A stretch of DNA of 64,000 nt from Pararhizobium qamdonense (GTDB lineage: Bacteria; Pseudomonadota; Alphaproteobacteria; Rhizobiales; Rhizobiaceae). The stretch is from positions 2,296,001-2,360,000 of the forward strand of contig NZ_CP119566.1 of the NCBI RefSeq assembly GCF_029277445.1. The letters are read 5' to 3'. Below the pieces are notes generated by a model. It saw only the letters and a list, made by a program, of their open reading frames with translations, did not search any database and was not told the origin of the DNA. The position numbers were made by a program, and so were the translations under genes. Numbering within the stretch: position 1 is the first letter of the stretch; every line of letters starts with the position of its first letter. Positions 32,588-42,068 of this stretch are shown one piece after another.

Positions 32588-35176
32588 ATGATGTCGAAAT
32601 GTTTTGCCATCCTTCTCTGTTTGTCGATGTTTGCCGCATCCGGGCCTCTCATGGCGCAGCAGCCAGCCGCGCAGGCGACGCCGCAGCAGCAGCCGGCCGG
32701 ACAGGCCACGCCGCAACAACCTTCGGGACAAGCGACGCCGCAGCAAACGGCAGCAGCAGCGGCCGCTAGTCCGCAGGCGCAGGCATCCGCGCAGCTCGAA
32801 GAGGCGCGCAAGAACCTGGCACGGCTGACCGACCAGACCAACGCTGCCAAGGATGACGATAGCCGTCTTGCCGAGTTGAAGGTCGAGGTCGAGGCGGCGA
32901 CCAAGCAGATCATCGCGATATCGGTCGCCACCCGGCCACGGCTCGATGAAATCAAGGCGCGTCTGGCAGAACTCGGCGATCCGCCGGCCGATGGCGCGCC
33001 GCCCGAGACGGATGTCGTGGCGCAGGAGCGCAAGCGCCTTTTGGCAGAGCGCGGCGAAATCAACGCGCTCACTGGAACGGCGGAGGACCTGTCTATCCAG
33101 GCCACCAAGCTGTCGAATGGCATCACCGCCACACGGCGTGCCCTGTTCAGCAACACGCTCCTCAAGCATACCGATATCAACGGCCCGATGGTCATGGACG
33201 CGATGGCCTCGCTGACGCTGGAGCGGCAGGCCTTTGCGCGCACCGTCGGCAGCTGGTTGACCTTTGCGTGGAATTTCAAGCGGCTGCAGCTGCTGAGCGC
33301 CTTGTTTCTGTCCCTTTGCGCAGCGCTCGTCCTGTTGCTCGGCACGCGAAAACTGTTTTTCCCGCTGATCCATCGTGAGGTTCTCAGCGAAGAGCCGGGC
33401 TATATCACCCGCCTGTCGGTAGCCTTCTGGTCGACGATGATCCCGACGGTGGCGATGGCGGTGTTTGCGGCCACCAGCTATTTCTTCCTGCAGGCCTTCA
33501 AGGTCCTGCGGCCCGATATCGCGCCGATCATTTCGATCACGCTGGCAATCTGCGTCGCGCTGCTGTTTGTTTCGACCCTGTCGAATGCGGTGCTGGCGCC
33601 CAAGCAGAGGGCCTGGCGGCTGGTGCGGGTTTCGGATCGCGGTGCACGCCTCTTGGCGCTGTCGATCTTTGCCATGGCCCTCGTCAATGGTCTCGACTAT
33701 CTCGCCGGTGCGATCAGCGAGGTCATGGGCTCGCCCGTGGTCCTGACCGTCGTCAAAAGCCTGATCGCCACGATCATCATCGGTCTCATCCTGATGGCGA
33801 TGGCGTTGATCAAGCCGATCGTTCCGAAAGGCGATAGTCTCGATGCGCGCGGCAAGCCATGGCCGCGGGCGGTGTCGCTGTTGTTCGTGTCGAGCGGCAT
33901 ATTGCTGATCGTGGCCGCGCTCGCCGGCTATGTGGGGCTTGCCCGCTTCATCGCCACGCAGATCGTGATGACCGGTGCCATTCTGGTGACGATGTATATC
34001 GGCATCCTCACCGGTAAGGCCGTTGCCAAGCAGAATGCGCTCGCCGACACGGTGGTCGGCCGCTATCTCGAAAAGCGCTTCCGGATGGAACAGGTTGCGC
34101 TCGACCAGACTGGTCTGGCGGCCGGACTGGGGATCTATGTCCTGGTGGTGCTGTTCTTCATTCCGCTGATCCTGTTGCAATGGGGCTTCCAGACCGCCGA
34201 TATCGAGGCATGGGCCTACCGGATCTTTACCGACATCAATATTGGCAGCATCAAGATCTCCATTGTCGGCATCCTGGCCGGGATCCTGCTGTTTGCCGCC
34301 GGTTACGTGGTGACGCGCTGGCTCCAGCGCTGGCTCGACGGCAATGTGATGGCGCGAAGCCGCGTCGATACCGGCGTGCGAAACTCCGTCAAGACCGGCA
34401 TCGGCTATCTCGGCATTGGCCTGGCCGGCCTGATCGGCATTTCTGCGGCGGGGTTCGACCTGTCGAACCTGGCGCTGGTTGCCGGTGCCCTGTCTCTCGG
34501 CGTCGGTTTCGGCCTGCAGAACATCGTCTCCAATTTCGTCTCGGGCCTCATCCTTCTGGTCGAACGGCCGTTCAAGGTCGGAGACTGGGTGGTGACCGGC
34601 ACGACGGAAGGCTTCGTCAAGCGCATCTCGGTTCGAGCGACCGAGATCGAGACCTTCCAGCGCCAGACGATCATGGTGCCGAACTCGCTGTTCATCAATG
34701 CGTCTGTCGGCAACTGGACGCATAAGAACAAGCTCGGCCGCTCGGACATTCCCGTCATTGTCAGCTATGACAGTACGCCAAGGCTGGTGATGGATACGCT
34801 GTTGCAAATTGCGGCGGGTCATTCGCTCGTATTGAAAAACCCAGAACCGCAGGCTGTTTTCACTGCTTTCGGCGACGAGACAATGACCTTCGAATTGCGG
34901 GTATTCCTTGCCGATATCGTCAATGGCAACGGTGTGCGCAACGATCTGCGGCTAGCGATCTACGAACGTTTCAAGGACGAGGGGCTTGGGGCACCGTTTT
35001 CCAAGGAGGAACTGGAGCCAGAAACGCTGCCGCCGGGACCGGAGGCCGATGCCGAAACTCTGAAAGCCGAGGCCGCCGGGCCGCCTGCGGCAACGCCACA
35101 GCCCATCGAGGCTTTCAAACGCAGCGGCACGCAACGGCGCCCGCGCCGGGTGACCGCTGACGGGGCGGCCGAATAG
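32588..35176 (+). CDS. Large mechanosensitive channel with DUF3772 domain (MscS/MscK type)
   Basis: 862 aa from ATG 32588 (an AAAAGGA lies upstream; the TTG at 32582 is less likely). Signal peptide to about residue 24, then a low-complexity stretch in which QATPQQ recurs three times. A periplasmic DUF3772 domain with coiled-coil character follows (to ~220), then about ten membrane segments. The MscS pore and beta domain are clear: VGFGLQNIVSNFVSGLILLVERPFKVGDWV (in parts: GLQNIVSNFVSG is the pore-exit helix). The C-terminal tail is acidic then Pro/Arg rich. It relieves turgor under hypo-osmotic shock. Single gene. Confidence 0.9.
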   Translation: MMSKCFAILLCLSMFAASGPLMAQQPAAQATPQQQPAGQATPQQPSGQATPQQTAAAAAASPQAQASAQLEEARKNLARLTDQTNAAKDDDSRLAELKVEVEAATKQIIAISVATRPRLDEIKARLAELGDPPADGAPPETDVVAQERKRLLAERGEINALTGTAEDLSIQATKLSNGITATRRALFSNTLLKHTDINGPMVMDAMASLTLERQAFARTVGSWLTFAWNFKRLQLLSALFLSLCAALVLLLGTRKLFFPLIHREVLSEEPGYITRLSVAFWSTMIPTVAMAVFAATSYFFLQAFKVLRPDIAPIISITLAICVALLFVSTLSNAVLAPKQRAWRLVRVSDRGARLLALSIFAMALVNGLDYLAGAISEVMGSPVVLTVVKSLIATIIIGLILMAMALIKPIVPKGDSLDARGKPWPRAVSLLFVSSGILLIVAALAGYVGLARFIATQIVMTGAILVTMYIGILTGKAVAKQNALADTVVGRYLEKRFRMEQVALDQTGLAAGLGIYVLVVLFFIPLILLQWGFQTADIEAWAYRIFTDINIGSIKISIVGILAGILLFAAGYVVTRWLQRWLDGNVMARSRVDTGVRNSVKTGIGYLGIGLAGLIGISAAGFDLSNLALVAGALSLGVGFGLQNIVSNFVSGLILLVERPFKVGDWVVTGTTEGFVKRISVRATEIETFQRQTIMVPNSLFINASVGNWTHKNKLGRSDIPVIVSYDSTPRLVMDTLLQIAAGHSLVLKNPEPQAVFTAFGDETMTFELRVFLADIVNGNGVRNDLRLAIYERFKDEGLGAPFSKEELEPETLPPGPEADAETLKAEAAGPPAATPQPIEAFKRSGTQRRPRRVTADGAAE

Positions 35177-35383
35177 GATTGCGGTCAGCGCCAGCCCTGA
35201 CCGGTCCACCCATCCCGGTGATTCCGGTTGTCGTTTGCAGCGAAGCTTGGGATAGCTGTGCCGGCAATTGGCGCCCATGGCGCTTCTGGTCGTGCAGCAT
35301 GATGATTATGTCGTAGACAGGCTCTAGTCTGTGGGACGCAAACTCTAAAATCCGATTTCAGTCTTCAATCAGGGTCGTGGGCA
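35177..35383. other. Upstream region of the FAD/GcvT gene
   Basis: 207 bp with no gene. The promoter of the FAD/GcvT enzyme is expected here. I see no clear operator. Confidence 0.35.
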
Positions 35384-37945
35384 ATGGCAGAATTTCCGCA
35401 AAAGGCGAAGGTCGTTATCATCGGGTTGGGAGGGATCGTCGGCGCGTCGATCGCCCATCACCTGATCGAGCGTGGCTGGGATGATATCGTCGGCATCGAC
35501 AAGTCGGGCATTCCGACGGATATCGGCTCGACTGCGCATGCCTCCGACTTCTGCTACACGACGAGCCACGATTACCTCTCGGTCTGGACGACCCAGTATT
35601 CGATCGATTTCTACGAGAAGATGGGCCATTACGCCCGCATTGGCGGCCTGGAAGTGGCGCGCACCGGCGACGATACCTGGATGGAAGAGATCAAGCGCAA
35701 GCTGTCCTCCGCCAAGGCGTTCGGCACCCGCGCGCATTATGTTTCGCCTGCGGAAATCAAGCAGATGTTCCCGCTGATCGAGGAAGATCAGGTGATGGGC
35801 GGCCTGTTCGATCCGGATGCGGGCCTGGTCATCCCGCGCTCGCAGACGGTTGCGGGCAAGCTCGTTGACGCGGCGGAGAAATCCGGCAAGCTTCAGGTCT
35901 ATGGCAACACGCCGGCCAAGTCGTTGATTGTCGAGGGCGGCCGTATCAAGGGCGTCGTCACCCATCGCGGCACGATCATGGCCGATCATGTCATCGTCTG
36001 TGCCGGCATCTGGGGCCGCCTGATCGCCGAAATGGTCGGTGAAGACCTGCCGGTCATGCCGGTCGATCACCCGCTCACATTCTTCGGTCCCTACAACGAG
36101 TTTGAAGGCACCGGCAAGGAGATCGGCTTTCCGCTGCTGCGCGACCAGGGCAACTCCGCCTATATGCGCGACACCGGCGATCCGAAGACGACGGAGGGCG
36201 GCCAGATCGAGTGGGGTTACTACGAGACCACCAATCCGCGCCTCTGCCATCCGCGCGACATCCTGGAAAAGCACGAGGCACGCCTGTCGCCGTCGCAGCG
36301 CGATCTCGACATGGAACAGATCATCGAGCCGCTCGAGCGCGCCATGGAGCTGACGCCGATCCTCGGCGAGCTCGGCTATAATGAGAGCCATTCCTTCAAC
36401 GGCCTGCTGCAGGTTTCCGCCGGCGGTGGCGCTTCCTGCGGCGAGAGCCAGAAGGTGCGGGGCCTTTGGTACTGCGTCGCCATCTGGGTGAAGGACGGTC
36501 CCGGCTACGGCAAGCTCATTGCCGACTGGATGACCGACGGCCGCACCGAGGTCGATCACAATTCGATCGACTATGCACGCTTCTACCCGCATCAGCTGGA
36601 AGAAAAGTTCATCGAAGGCCGCACCTACGAGGCGGCGCAGAAAATCTATTTCCCGGCCGTGCACAATCGCGAGCCCTATGCTTCCGGCCGTGGCGTCAAG
36701 CGCTCGCCGTTCCACGAGCGCGAAAAGGAGCTTGGCGGCTATTTCATGGAACTCGGCGGCTGGGAGCGTGCCCATGGCTACGCCGCCAACGAGCATCTCC
36801 TGGAAAAATACGGCGACAAGGTTCCTGTGCGCGAGAACGAATGGGACAACCGCCACTTCTGGCGCGTGTCCAATGCCGAGCATCTGGCGATGACCGACGA
36901 TTGCGGTATCGTCAACCTCTCGCATTTCCACATGGTGGATATCGAGGGGCCGGATCACGTCGAGCTGCTCGAATGGCTGTGTGCTGCGAAGATCGGTGGC
37001 GACGGCAATATCGGCAAGGGCATCTACACCCACTTCCTCGATGACGAAGGCATGGTGCGGGCTGACTTTACCGTCATCCGCATGGCCGACCGGTGCCGCC
37101 TGATCAACGGCGCCGATGCGGGCCCGCGCGACTTCCACTATATGCGCCGTGTCGCGCAGGATCGTGGCCTTGATGTCACCATCATCGATGTCACCGAAAA
37201 ATTCATCACCATCGGCATCTGGGGACCGAATGCACGCGAGACGCTGAAGAAAGTCGTTGCCGATCCGTCGGGCCTCGATCCGGAAAACTTCGCCTTTGCG
37301 GCGATCAAGCCAATCGAGATCGGCGGCAAGCCGGTAACCGCCTTCCGCATTTCCTATGTCGGCGAACAGGGCTGGGAACTGCATATGAAATACGAGGATG
37401 GCCTGGCTGTCTGGGACGCGCTGCGCGCCACCGGTGTCATGGCCTTCGGTGTGGAAACCTATGCAAACTCGCGCCGCATGGAAAAGAGCCTGCGCCTGCA
37501 GAATGCCGACCTTCTGACCCAGTATAATCTGATCGAGGCGGATCTTGCCCGCCCGAAGGTCAAGGAAGCCGATTTCCGCGGCAAAGCGAAACATCTGGAA
37601 TACAAGGCGCGCGAACATCAGCCGGCGATGCTGTGCACGCTGGTCATGACTGAGAATGCCGACAAAACCGGCGTGAAGCGCTACCCGCTCGGCAACCTGC
37701 CGGTCATGGACCCGGAAACCGGCGATGTGCTGATCGACGATCTCGGCCGCCGCTCCTACACGACCTCGATCGCGTTTGGCCCGACCATCGGCAAGAATAT
37801 CGCGCTCGCCTATCTGCCGCAGGCCTATTGCCAGGTCGGCCGCAAGCTGAACATCGAGTATTTCGCCGAAACCTACCCGGTCGAGGTGGTGGGGATCGGC
37901 TACAAGCCGCTCTACGATCCGGAAAACCTGAAGCCGAAGAGCTGA
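35384..37945 (+). CDS. FAD-dependent oxidoreductase with GcvT domains (dimethylglycine/sarcosine dehydrogenase-like)
   Basis: 853 aa. Residues 10-35 hold the FAD fold (KVVIIGLGGIVGASIAHHL, GxGxxG-type), with the rest of the DAO-type oxidoreductase to ~420. The C-terminal half is GcvT-like and folate-binding: WRVSNAEHLAMTDDCGIVNLS, GIWGPNARETLKKV, ISYVGEQGWELHM and GVETYANSRRMEKSLR. Enzymes of this layout oxidise N-methyl groups of dimethylglycine or sarcosine and pass the carbon to tetrahydrofolate. This fits the one-carbon cluster at 53-64 kb, although 15 kb separates them. The exact N-methyl substrate is not determined. A strong hairpin follows the stop. Confidence 0.85.
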   Translation: MAEFPQKAKVVIIGLGGIVGASIAHHLIERGWDDIVGIDKSGIPTDIGSTAHASDFCYTTSHDYLSVWTTQYSIDFYEKMGHYARIGGLEVARTGDDTWMEEIKRKLSSAKAFGTRAHYVSPAEIKQMFPLIEEDQVMGGLFDPDAGLVIPRSQTVAGKLVDAAEKSGKLQVYGNTPAKSLIVEGGRIKGVVTHRGTIMADHVIVCAGIWGRLIAEMVGEDLPVMPVDHPLTFFGPYNEFEGTGKEIGFPLLRDQGNSAYMRDTGDPKTTEGGQIEWGYYETTNPRLCHPRDILEKHEARLSPSQRDLDMEQIIEPLERAMELTPILGELGYNESHSFNGLLQVSAGGGASCGESQKVRGLWYCVAIWVKDGPGYGKLIADWMTDGRTEVDHNSIDYARFYPHQLEEKFIEGRTYEAAQKIYFPAVHNREPYASGRGVKRSPFHEREKELGGYFMELGGWERAHGYAANEHLLEKYGDKVPVRENEWDNRHFWRVSNAEHLAMTDDCGIVNLSHFHMVDIEGPDHVELLEWLCAAKIGGDGNIGKGIYTHFLDDEGMVRADFTVIRMADRCRLINGADAGPRDFHYMRRVAQDRGLDVTIIDVTEKFITIGIWGPNARETLKKVVADPSGLDPENFAFAAIKPIEIGGKPVTAFRISYVGEQGWELHMKYEDGLAVWDALRATGVMAFGVETYANSRRMEKSLRLQNADLLTQYNLIEADLARPKVKEADFRGKAKHLEYKAREHQPAMLCTLVMTENADKTGVKRYPLGNLPVMDPETGDVLIDDLGRRSYTTSIAFGPTIGKNIALAYLPQAYCQVGRKLNIEYFAETYPVEVVGIGYKPLYDPENLKPKS

Positions 37946-37971
37946 CATTCCCCCTGGCTGACCGCAAACTT

Positions 37972-38007
37972 TCCAACGCACTCGCTCCATCGAGCGGGTG
38001 CGTTGGA
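37972..38007 (+). terminator. Stem-loop after FAD/GcvT gene
   Basis: TCCAACGCACTCGCTC (37972-37987) and GAGCGGGTGCGTTGGA (37992-38007) form a 16-bp stem with one T-G wobble and a CATC loop, 27 nt past the stop. No U-run follows. Confidence 0.7.
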
Positions 38008-38217
38008 CATTGGCGACAGACGTGAAAGCCGGCCGTCCAGATGAACGCCGGTTATCCCGGCCATTCAGCCTCTATTCAGCCGTCCCATCATATTTCTCAT
38101 GCAATTCCTCCCGCGTGCGCTAGTCTGGTGCGGGGTGAAGCGGCATCTTGTTCTGACCAGACCTGTCGTCTGGAGTGCAAATGCCAAAAAGGGGCGGCGC
38201 AGAGGCGCTGATGGGCA

Positions 38218-38481
38218 ATGAAAACATTCGTAAGTGCATGTGTTTTGACTGTCATGATGGCCCTTCCGGCATGGTCCGCGACGGTGACCAACAAGGATGC
38301 CGACGCTGCGGTGCTTGTCGTGGTGGAGGGCGAAAGCCGCATGGAAGTCGCCATCAGCGCAGGCGGCACGGAATCGATCTGCCCGAGCGGCTGTTTCATC
38401 ACGACGCCGAGCGGCGACCGCGTCGGCCTGCAGGGCGATGAAACGATAGAGCTCGTCAACGGCTCGGCCGTCTTCAAGTAA
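38218..38481 (+). CDS. Small secreted protein (87 aa)
   Basis: MKTFVSACVLTVMMALPAWSA is a signal peptide, with cleavage after the second Ala. The mature ~66 residues are rich in beta-strand character (ATVTNKDADAAVLVVVEG, GGTESICPSGCFITTPSGDR) with a CPSGC motif that could form a disulfide. I know of no function. Similar small periplasmic proteins are common in rhizobia. A weak GATGGGC precedes ATG 38218. Confidence 0.7.
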   Translation: MKTFVSACVLTVMMALPAWSATVTNKDADAAVLVVVEGESRMEVAISAGGTESICPSGCFITTPSGDRVGLQGDETIELVNGSAVFK

Positions 38482-38605
38482 GAGCTCAGTTTGCCGGTTT
38501 CGCATTGGCCCAAAAGTGGTCTTCCATTCGGGGCCGCGATTAACGACTGCGAAAACCTTTCTGCGTAGCTTGGCCTCGGGGACAATCTTTTCAGATAGGC
38601 AATCA

Positions 38606-39439
38606 ATGTCATTTTTTGGCGTGTCCGGAATGTACTATTCCGGTGAATCGTTGCAGCAGCATCGCATCGTGCTTGCCGAGGATTCCAATCTTTTCGCCGC
38701 CATGGTCTCCAAGAGGCTGAAAGAGCTTCTCGATATCGACGTCATCGTCTGCCGCGACTATGACGATCTGCAGTTTTCGATCGAGAACGCTTCTTTTCCG
38801 GCCACGCTCGCCATTTCCAACATCAATCTTCCGGGCGCGGAAAACGGCGAGGCTCTGTCCTATCTCATCGACATGAGCGTGCCGACGATCGTTTTCACCG
38901 GCACCTTCCAGGAAAGCACCCGCGAGACCATCCTTGCCAAGGACATCGTCGATTATGTCATCAAGGACAGTGTCTTTGCCGTCGATATGTTGGCGGAAGC
39001 GGTCTGCCGGTTTCTGACCAACCACAAGCACCATGTGTTGATCGTCGATGACAGCCCAACGGCGCGCGCGCTTTTGACGACGCAGCTGAAGCGCTACAAT
39101 TTCCGCACCAGTTCGGCGGAAAGCGGCGCTGCGGCACTCGAGCTCCTGAAGAAGCATCCGGATATCGGCCTTGTGATCACCGATTACAACATGCCTGATA
39201 TTGACGGCTTCGAGCTGACCCGCCGCATCCGCGGCGCCTATGGTCCGCATCAGTTGCGCATCATCGGCGTGTCGTCCTCGGCCAACCGGCTCTTGTCGGC
39301 GCGCTTCCTGAAGGCCGGCGGCAATGATTTCATGTTGCGGCCGTTCGTCAACGAGGAGTTTTATTGCCGGGTGAACCAGAACCTCGATACGCTGACCAAG
39401 ATCCAGACGCTCGGCGCCAAGATCGCCAAGACGGCCTGA
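38606..39439 (+). CDS. Double receiver-domain response regulator, first receiver degenerate
   Basis: 277 aa from ATG 38606; ATG 38630 is an alternative. Two CheY-like domains without an output domain. Domain 1: RIVLAEDSNLFAAMV, then ISNINLPGAENGE, where the usual phospho-Asp is Asn, then IVFTGTF and YVIKDS. Domain 2: HVLIVDDSPTARALL, VITDYNMPDIDGFEL (Asp present) and the lysine in FMLRPF replaced by Arg. So domain 1 cannot be phosphorylated in the normal way. The gene lies 246 nt before a related double-receiver GGDEF protein, and the two may form one signalling unit. Confidence 0.87.
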   Translation: MSFFGVSGMYYSGESLQQHRIVLAEDSNLFAAMVSKRLKELLDIDVIVCRDYDDLQFSIENASFPATLAISNINLPGAENGEALSYLIDMSVPTIVFTGTFQESTRETILAKDIVDYVIKDSVFAVDMLAEAVCRFLTNHKHHVLIVDDSPTARALLTTQLKRYNFRTSSAESGAAALELLKKHPDIGLVITDYNMPDIDGFELTRRIRGAYGPHQLRIIGVSSSANRLLSARFLKAGGNDFMLRPFVNEEFYCRVNQNLDTLTKIQTLGAKIAKTA

Positions 39440-39685
39440 ATATTTCAGCGTAACTAAATTAGAATTTTCGCTGCCGGAAATGTGACATTTTTGTGTTCCC
39501 GGTGGCGAAACTTGATCAACCGGCCGGCAGTTTTAACCAAATCGCAAGTGCCTGGCGGTTGAATGCGCGGGGGACAAAAGTCCTGCTCTCATTTGAGCGG
39601 GGCCGCCAATTGCATAATGCCAATATTTTTTTAAGAGCCCGAATGGTCATAAGGCCGCCTTGGCTCAATATGGGATTGATGGGAC
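39440..39685. other. Intergenic region between receiver proteins
   Basis: 246 bp, AT-richer than the genes on either side (around 39600-39660), likely holding a promoter for the GGDEF protein. No terminator or repeat stood out. Confidence 0.35.
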
Positions 39686-41014
39686 GTGAGCTTTCGCAAG
39701 GCGCTAGCGCGGGAAAACCACATCCAGAAGCATTCGGGCAAGCGAATGCTGCTGGTCGAGGATTCCCGTATGTTTGCCACCGTTCTCAAGCACGGCCTGG
39801 AGACTGCGCACGGCGTCGATGTCACCCATTGCGCGTCTCTGGAGGCACTTCGTCAGGCCGTTGAAGCGGGCGACGGCGCCTATTGCGTCGCGGTTCTCGA
39901 CCTCAATCTGCCGGATGCGCCCAACTGCGAAGCGCTAGAATATGTGATTTCCCAGAACATCGCTGCAATCGTGTTTACGGGGTCGTTCAACAACAGCACG
40001 CGCGAGGATATCCTCTGCCGCCAGGTCATCGACTGCGTCATCAAGAGCCAGCCGGATTCGATCAGCCATGTGATTTCGCTCGTTGACCGCGCCTTGACCA
40101 ATATGAAGACGACCGTGCTGCTGGTGGATTCGGACCCCACGTCGCAGGTCGTTGTTTTGAGCCAGCTGCGGCAGCAGCAGTTCTGCGTCACGACGGCGGC
40201 GGGCGGAAAAGAGGCGCTGCATCTCTTGGATACCGGCGGCTGCTTTGATCTGGTCGTCACCGATTTTGCGCTTCCGGACATGACAGCCTATACGCTGCTG
40301 GCGGAGCTAAGGCAGCGATATGGCGAGGATACGCTGGGGGTCATTGCGCTTGCCGGCGATGGCGACCGCCAGCATGCGGCGCGGTTTTTGCAACGCGGCG
40401 GCACCGAGTTCATACCGAAACCGTTTCTGGTCGATGAGTTCAACAGCCGGGTGTTTCAGGTCGCCAGCATCCAGAAGCGGATCCAGGCGCTGCATGGCAT
40501 TGCCGCCCGCGATTATCTCACCGACATCTATAACAGGCGCTATTTCTTCCAGCACGGGCCAAGGCTGGTCGAACAATGCCTGCGCCGTGGCGAGACGACC
40601 TCGATTGCCATTCTCGATATCGACCATTTCAAGCGGCTGAACGATACTTACGGCCACGAGGTTGGCGACCTGGTGCTGAAAGCCGTTGCCAAGCGCCTGC
40701 GCGGGCTTGTCGGTGAGGAGCATCTTCTGGCCCGCCTGGGCGGCGAAGAGTTCGGCGTGCTGTTCAACGGGCTCGATGTCAATGCTGCCAGCGATTTCTG
40801 CGAAATGCTGCGGCTCGATCTGGCGCAGGCAAAGGTGATTGCCGATGACGAGGAACTGTCGGTGACCGTGTCGATCGGCCTTGCCACGATCGAGGGGCTC
40901 GAGACCTTCGAGAATTACCTGAACGCCGCCGACCAGTTTCTCTACATGGCGAAATATGACGGGCGAAACCGGATCGTCTCGGAACTGACCCTGCTTAAAT
41001 CCATGGCGTCGTAA
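39686..41014 (+). CDS. PleD-like diguanylate cyclase (REC-REC-GGDEF)
   Basis: 442 aa, starting at GTG 39686 (the ATG at codon 21 is an alternative). Receiver 1: MLLVEDSRMFATVL, VLDLNLPDAPNCE with Asp kept. Receiver 2: VLLVDSDPTSQVVVL and VVTDFALPDMTAYTLL. The GGDEF domain has RDYLTDIYNRRYF, IDHFKRLNDTYGHEVGD, and the active loop RLGGEEFGV. It should make cyclic di-GMP. No RxxD inhibitory site was found right before the loop. It is similar in layout to PleD of Caulobacter. It pairs with the double-receiver gene upstream. Confidence 0.92.
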   Translation: MSFRKALARENHIQKHSGKRMLLVEDSRMFATVLKHGLETAHGVDVTHCASLEALRQAVEAGDGAYCVAVLDLNLPDAPNCEALEYVISQNIAAIVFTGSFNNSTREDILCRQVIDCVIKSQPDSISHVISLVDRALTNMKTTVLLVDSDPTSQVVVLSQLRQQQFCVTTAAGGKEALHLLDTGGCFDLVVTDFALPDMTAYTLLAELRQRYGEDTLGVIALAGDGDRQHAARFLQRGGTEFIPKPFLVDEFNSRVFQVASIQKRIQALHGIAARDYLTDIYNRRYFFQHGPRLVEQCLRRGETTSIAILDIDHFKRLNDTYGHEVGDLVLKAVAKRLRGLVGEEHLLARLGGEEFGVLFNGLDVNAASDFCEMLRLDLAQAKVIADDEELSVTVSIGLATIEGLETFENYLNAADQFLYMAKYDGRNRIVSELTLLKSMAS

Positions 41015-41063
41015 AAGAACGGCGGCGCCAGCATTTTATGCCGCGCCGCCGCAGATCGCGTGT

Positions 41064-42068
41064 TTATCGTGCTGCCTGCAAGGTCAGCTTGCGCTCGGCA
41101 CGCTCCTGCTGCGGCGAGCGATTGTAGAGTTCGCGATAACACTTGGAAAAATGCGAGGCCGACACGAAGCCGCAGGCAACGGCGACTTCGACCACCGGCA
41201 TGGCCGACTGCACCAGGAGGTGTCGGGCGCGGTCGAGTCGGATTTCCAGATAGTAGCGGGCAGGGGAGCGGCCCATCTCCTGGCGGAACAGGCGCTCGAT
41301 CTGGCGGCGCGACAGGCCGGCGCCATCGGCGATTTCCAAAAGCGACAGCGGCTCGGAGAGGTTGCCTTCCATCAACTCGATGATCGACAGAACCTTGGCA
41401 TTCTGCACGCCAAGGCGGGCGCGCAGCGGCAGGCGCTGGCGGTCATGCGGCCCGCGCACGCGGTCCGTCAGTGCCTGTTCGCAGACACGGTTGACCAGGT
41501 TCTCGCCAAAGTCCTGGTCGATCAGGTTCAGCATCATGTCCAGCGAGGCGGTGCCGCCGGCGCAGGTATAGATGTTGCTGTCGATCTCGTAGAGATCGGC
41601 ATAGACATCGACCTGCGGGAAGGTTTCGGCAAAGCCCGGCAGGTTTTCCCAGTGAATGGCGCAGCGCTTGCCCGTCAGCAGGCCGGCAGTGGCCAGCACA
41701 TGGGCGCCCGTACAGAGGCTGCCCACCGAGACGCCGCGATTGTAGACCTCGCGCAGCCAGGCATTGACGGATTTGTTGTTGAAGTCTTCGACATAGATGC
41801 CGGAACAGACCAGCACCATCGAGGGACGGTTTTCACCGCCGAGAAATTTCCGTTCATCGGCAAGCGAGGTGTTGACCTCCAGGCCGATGCCGCTTGACGA
41901 CAGGACCTGCGTGCCATCGGTCGAGGATAGGCGCCATGTATAGGCTTCATAGCCCAGCATGCGGTTGGCGATGCGCAGCGTCTCGATCGCTGCGGAAAAG
42001 GGCAGCATCGAGAAGTTGGGCACGAGAAAGAAGACGAGTGATCGCTTTTTGGTCAGTGGCTTGTTCAT
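41064..42068 (-). CDS. GlxA/GbdR-type AraC transcriptional regulator
   Basis: 334 aa from ATG 42068 (ATG 42098 also possible). N-terminal DJ-1/PfpI-like domain: RSLVFFLVPNFSMLPFSAAI, GVSVGSLCTGAHVLATAGLL, RCAIHWENLPGFAE. C-terminal two-HTH AraC domain: LSLLEIADGAGLSRRQIERLF and MPVVEVAVACGFVSASHFSK. The FSMLPFSAAIE and RIANRM text is close to GbdR and CdhR, activators of glycine betaine and carnitine catabolism in Pseudomonas. With an FAD/GcvT enzyme and MttB cluster in this window, regulation of betaine-type catabolism is the best guess. Not proven. Confidence 0.85.
   Translation of the reverse strand: MNKPLTKKRSLVFFLVPNFSMLPFSAAIETLRIANRMLGYEAYTWRLSSTDGTQVLSSSGIGLEVNTSLADERKFLGGENRPSMVLVCSGIYVEDFNNKSVNAWLREVYNRGVSVGSLCTGAHVLATAGLLTGKRCAIHWENLPGFAETFPQVDVYADLYEIDSNIYTCAGGTASLDMMLNLIDQDFGENLVNRVCEQALTDRVRGPHDRQRLPLRARLGVQNAKVLSIIELMEGNLSEPLSLLEIADGAGLSRRQIERLFRQEMGRSPARYYLEIRLDRARHLLVQSAMPVVEVAVACGFVSASHFSKCYRELYNRSPQQERAERKLTLQAAR

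Noticed and set aside
32640..32770. A CRISPR-like or microsatellite repeat in the channel gene
   Set aside because: It is a short low-complexity protein repeat (QATPQQ) within the coding sequence, with no spacers or direct-repeat array.
32435..34822. Long minus-strand ORF under the mechanosensitive channel gene, and those under 35369-37990 and 53221-55017
   Set aside because: Same GC-bias shadow effect; the sense genes have full domain structure.
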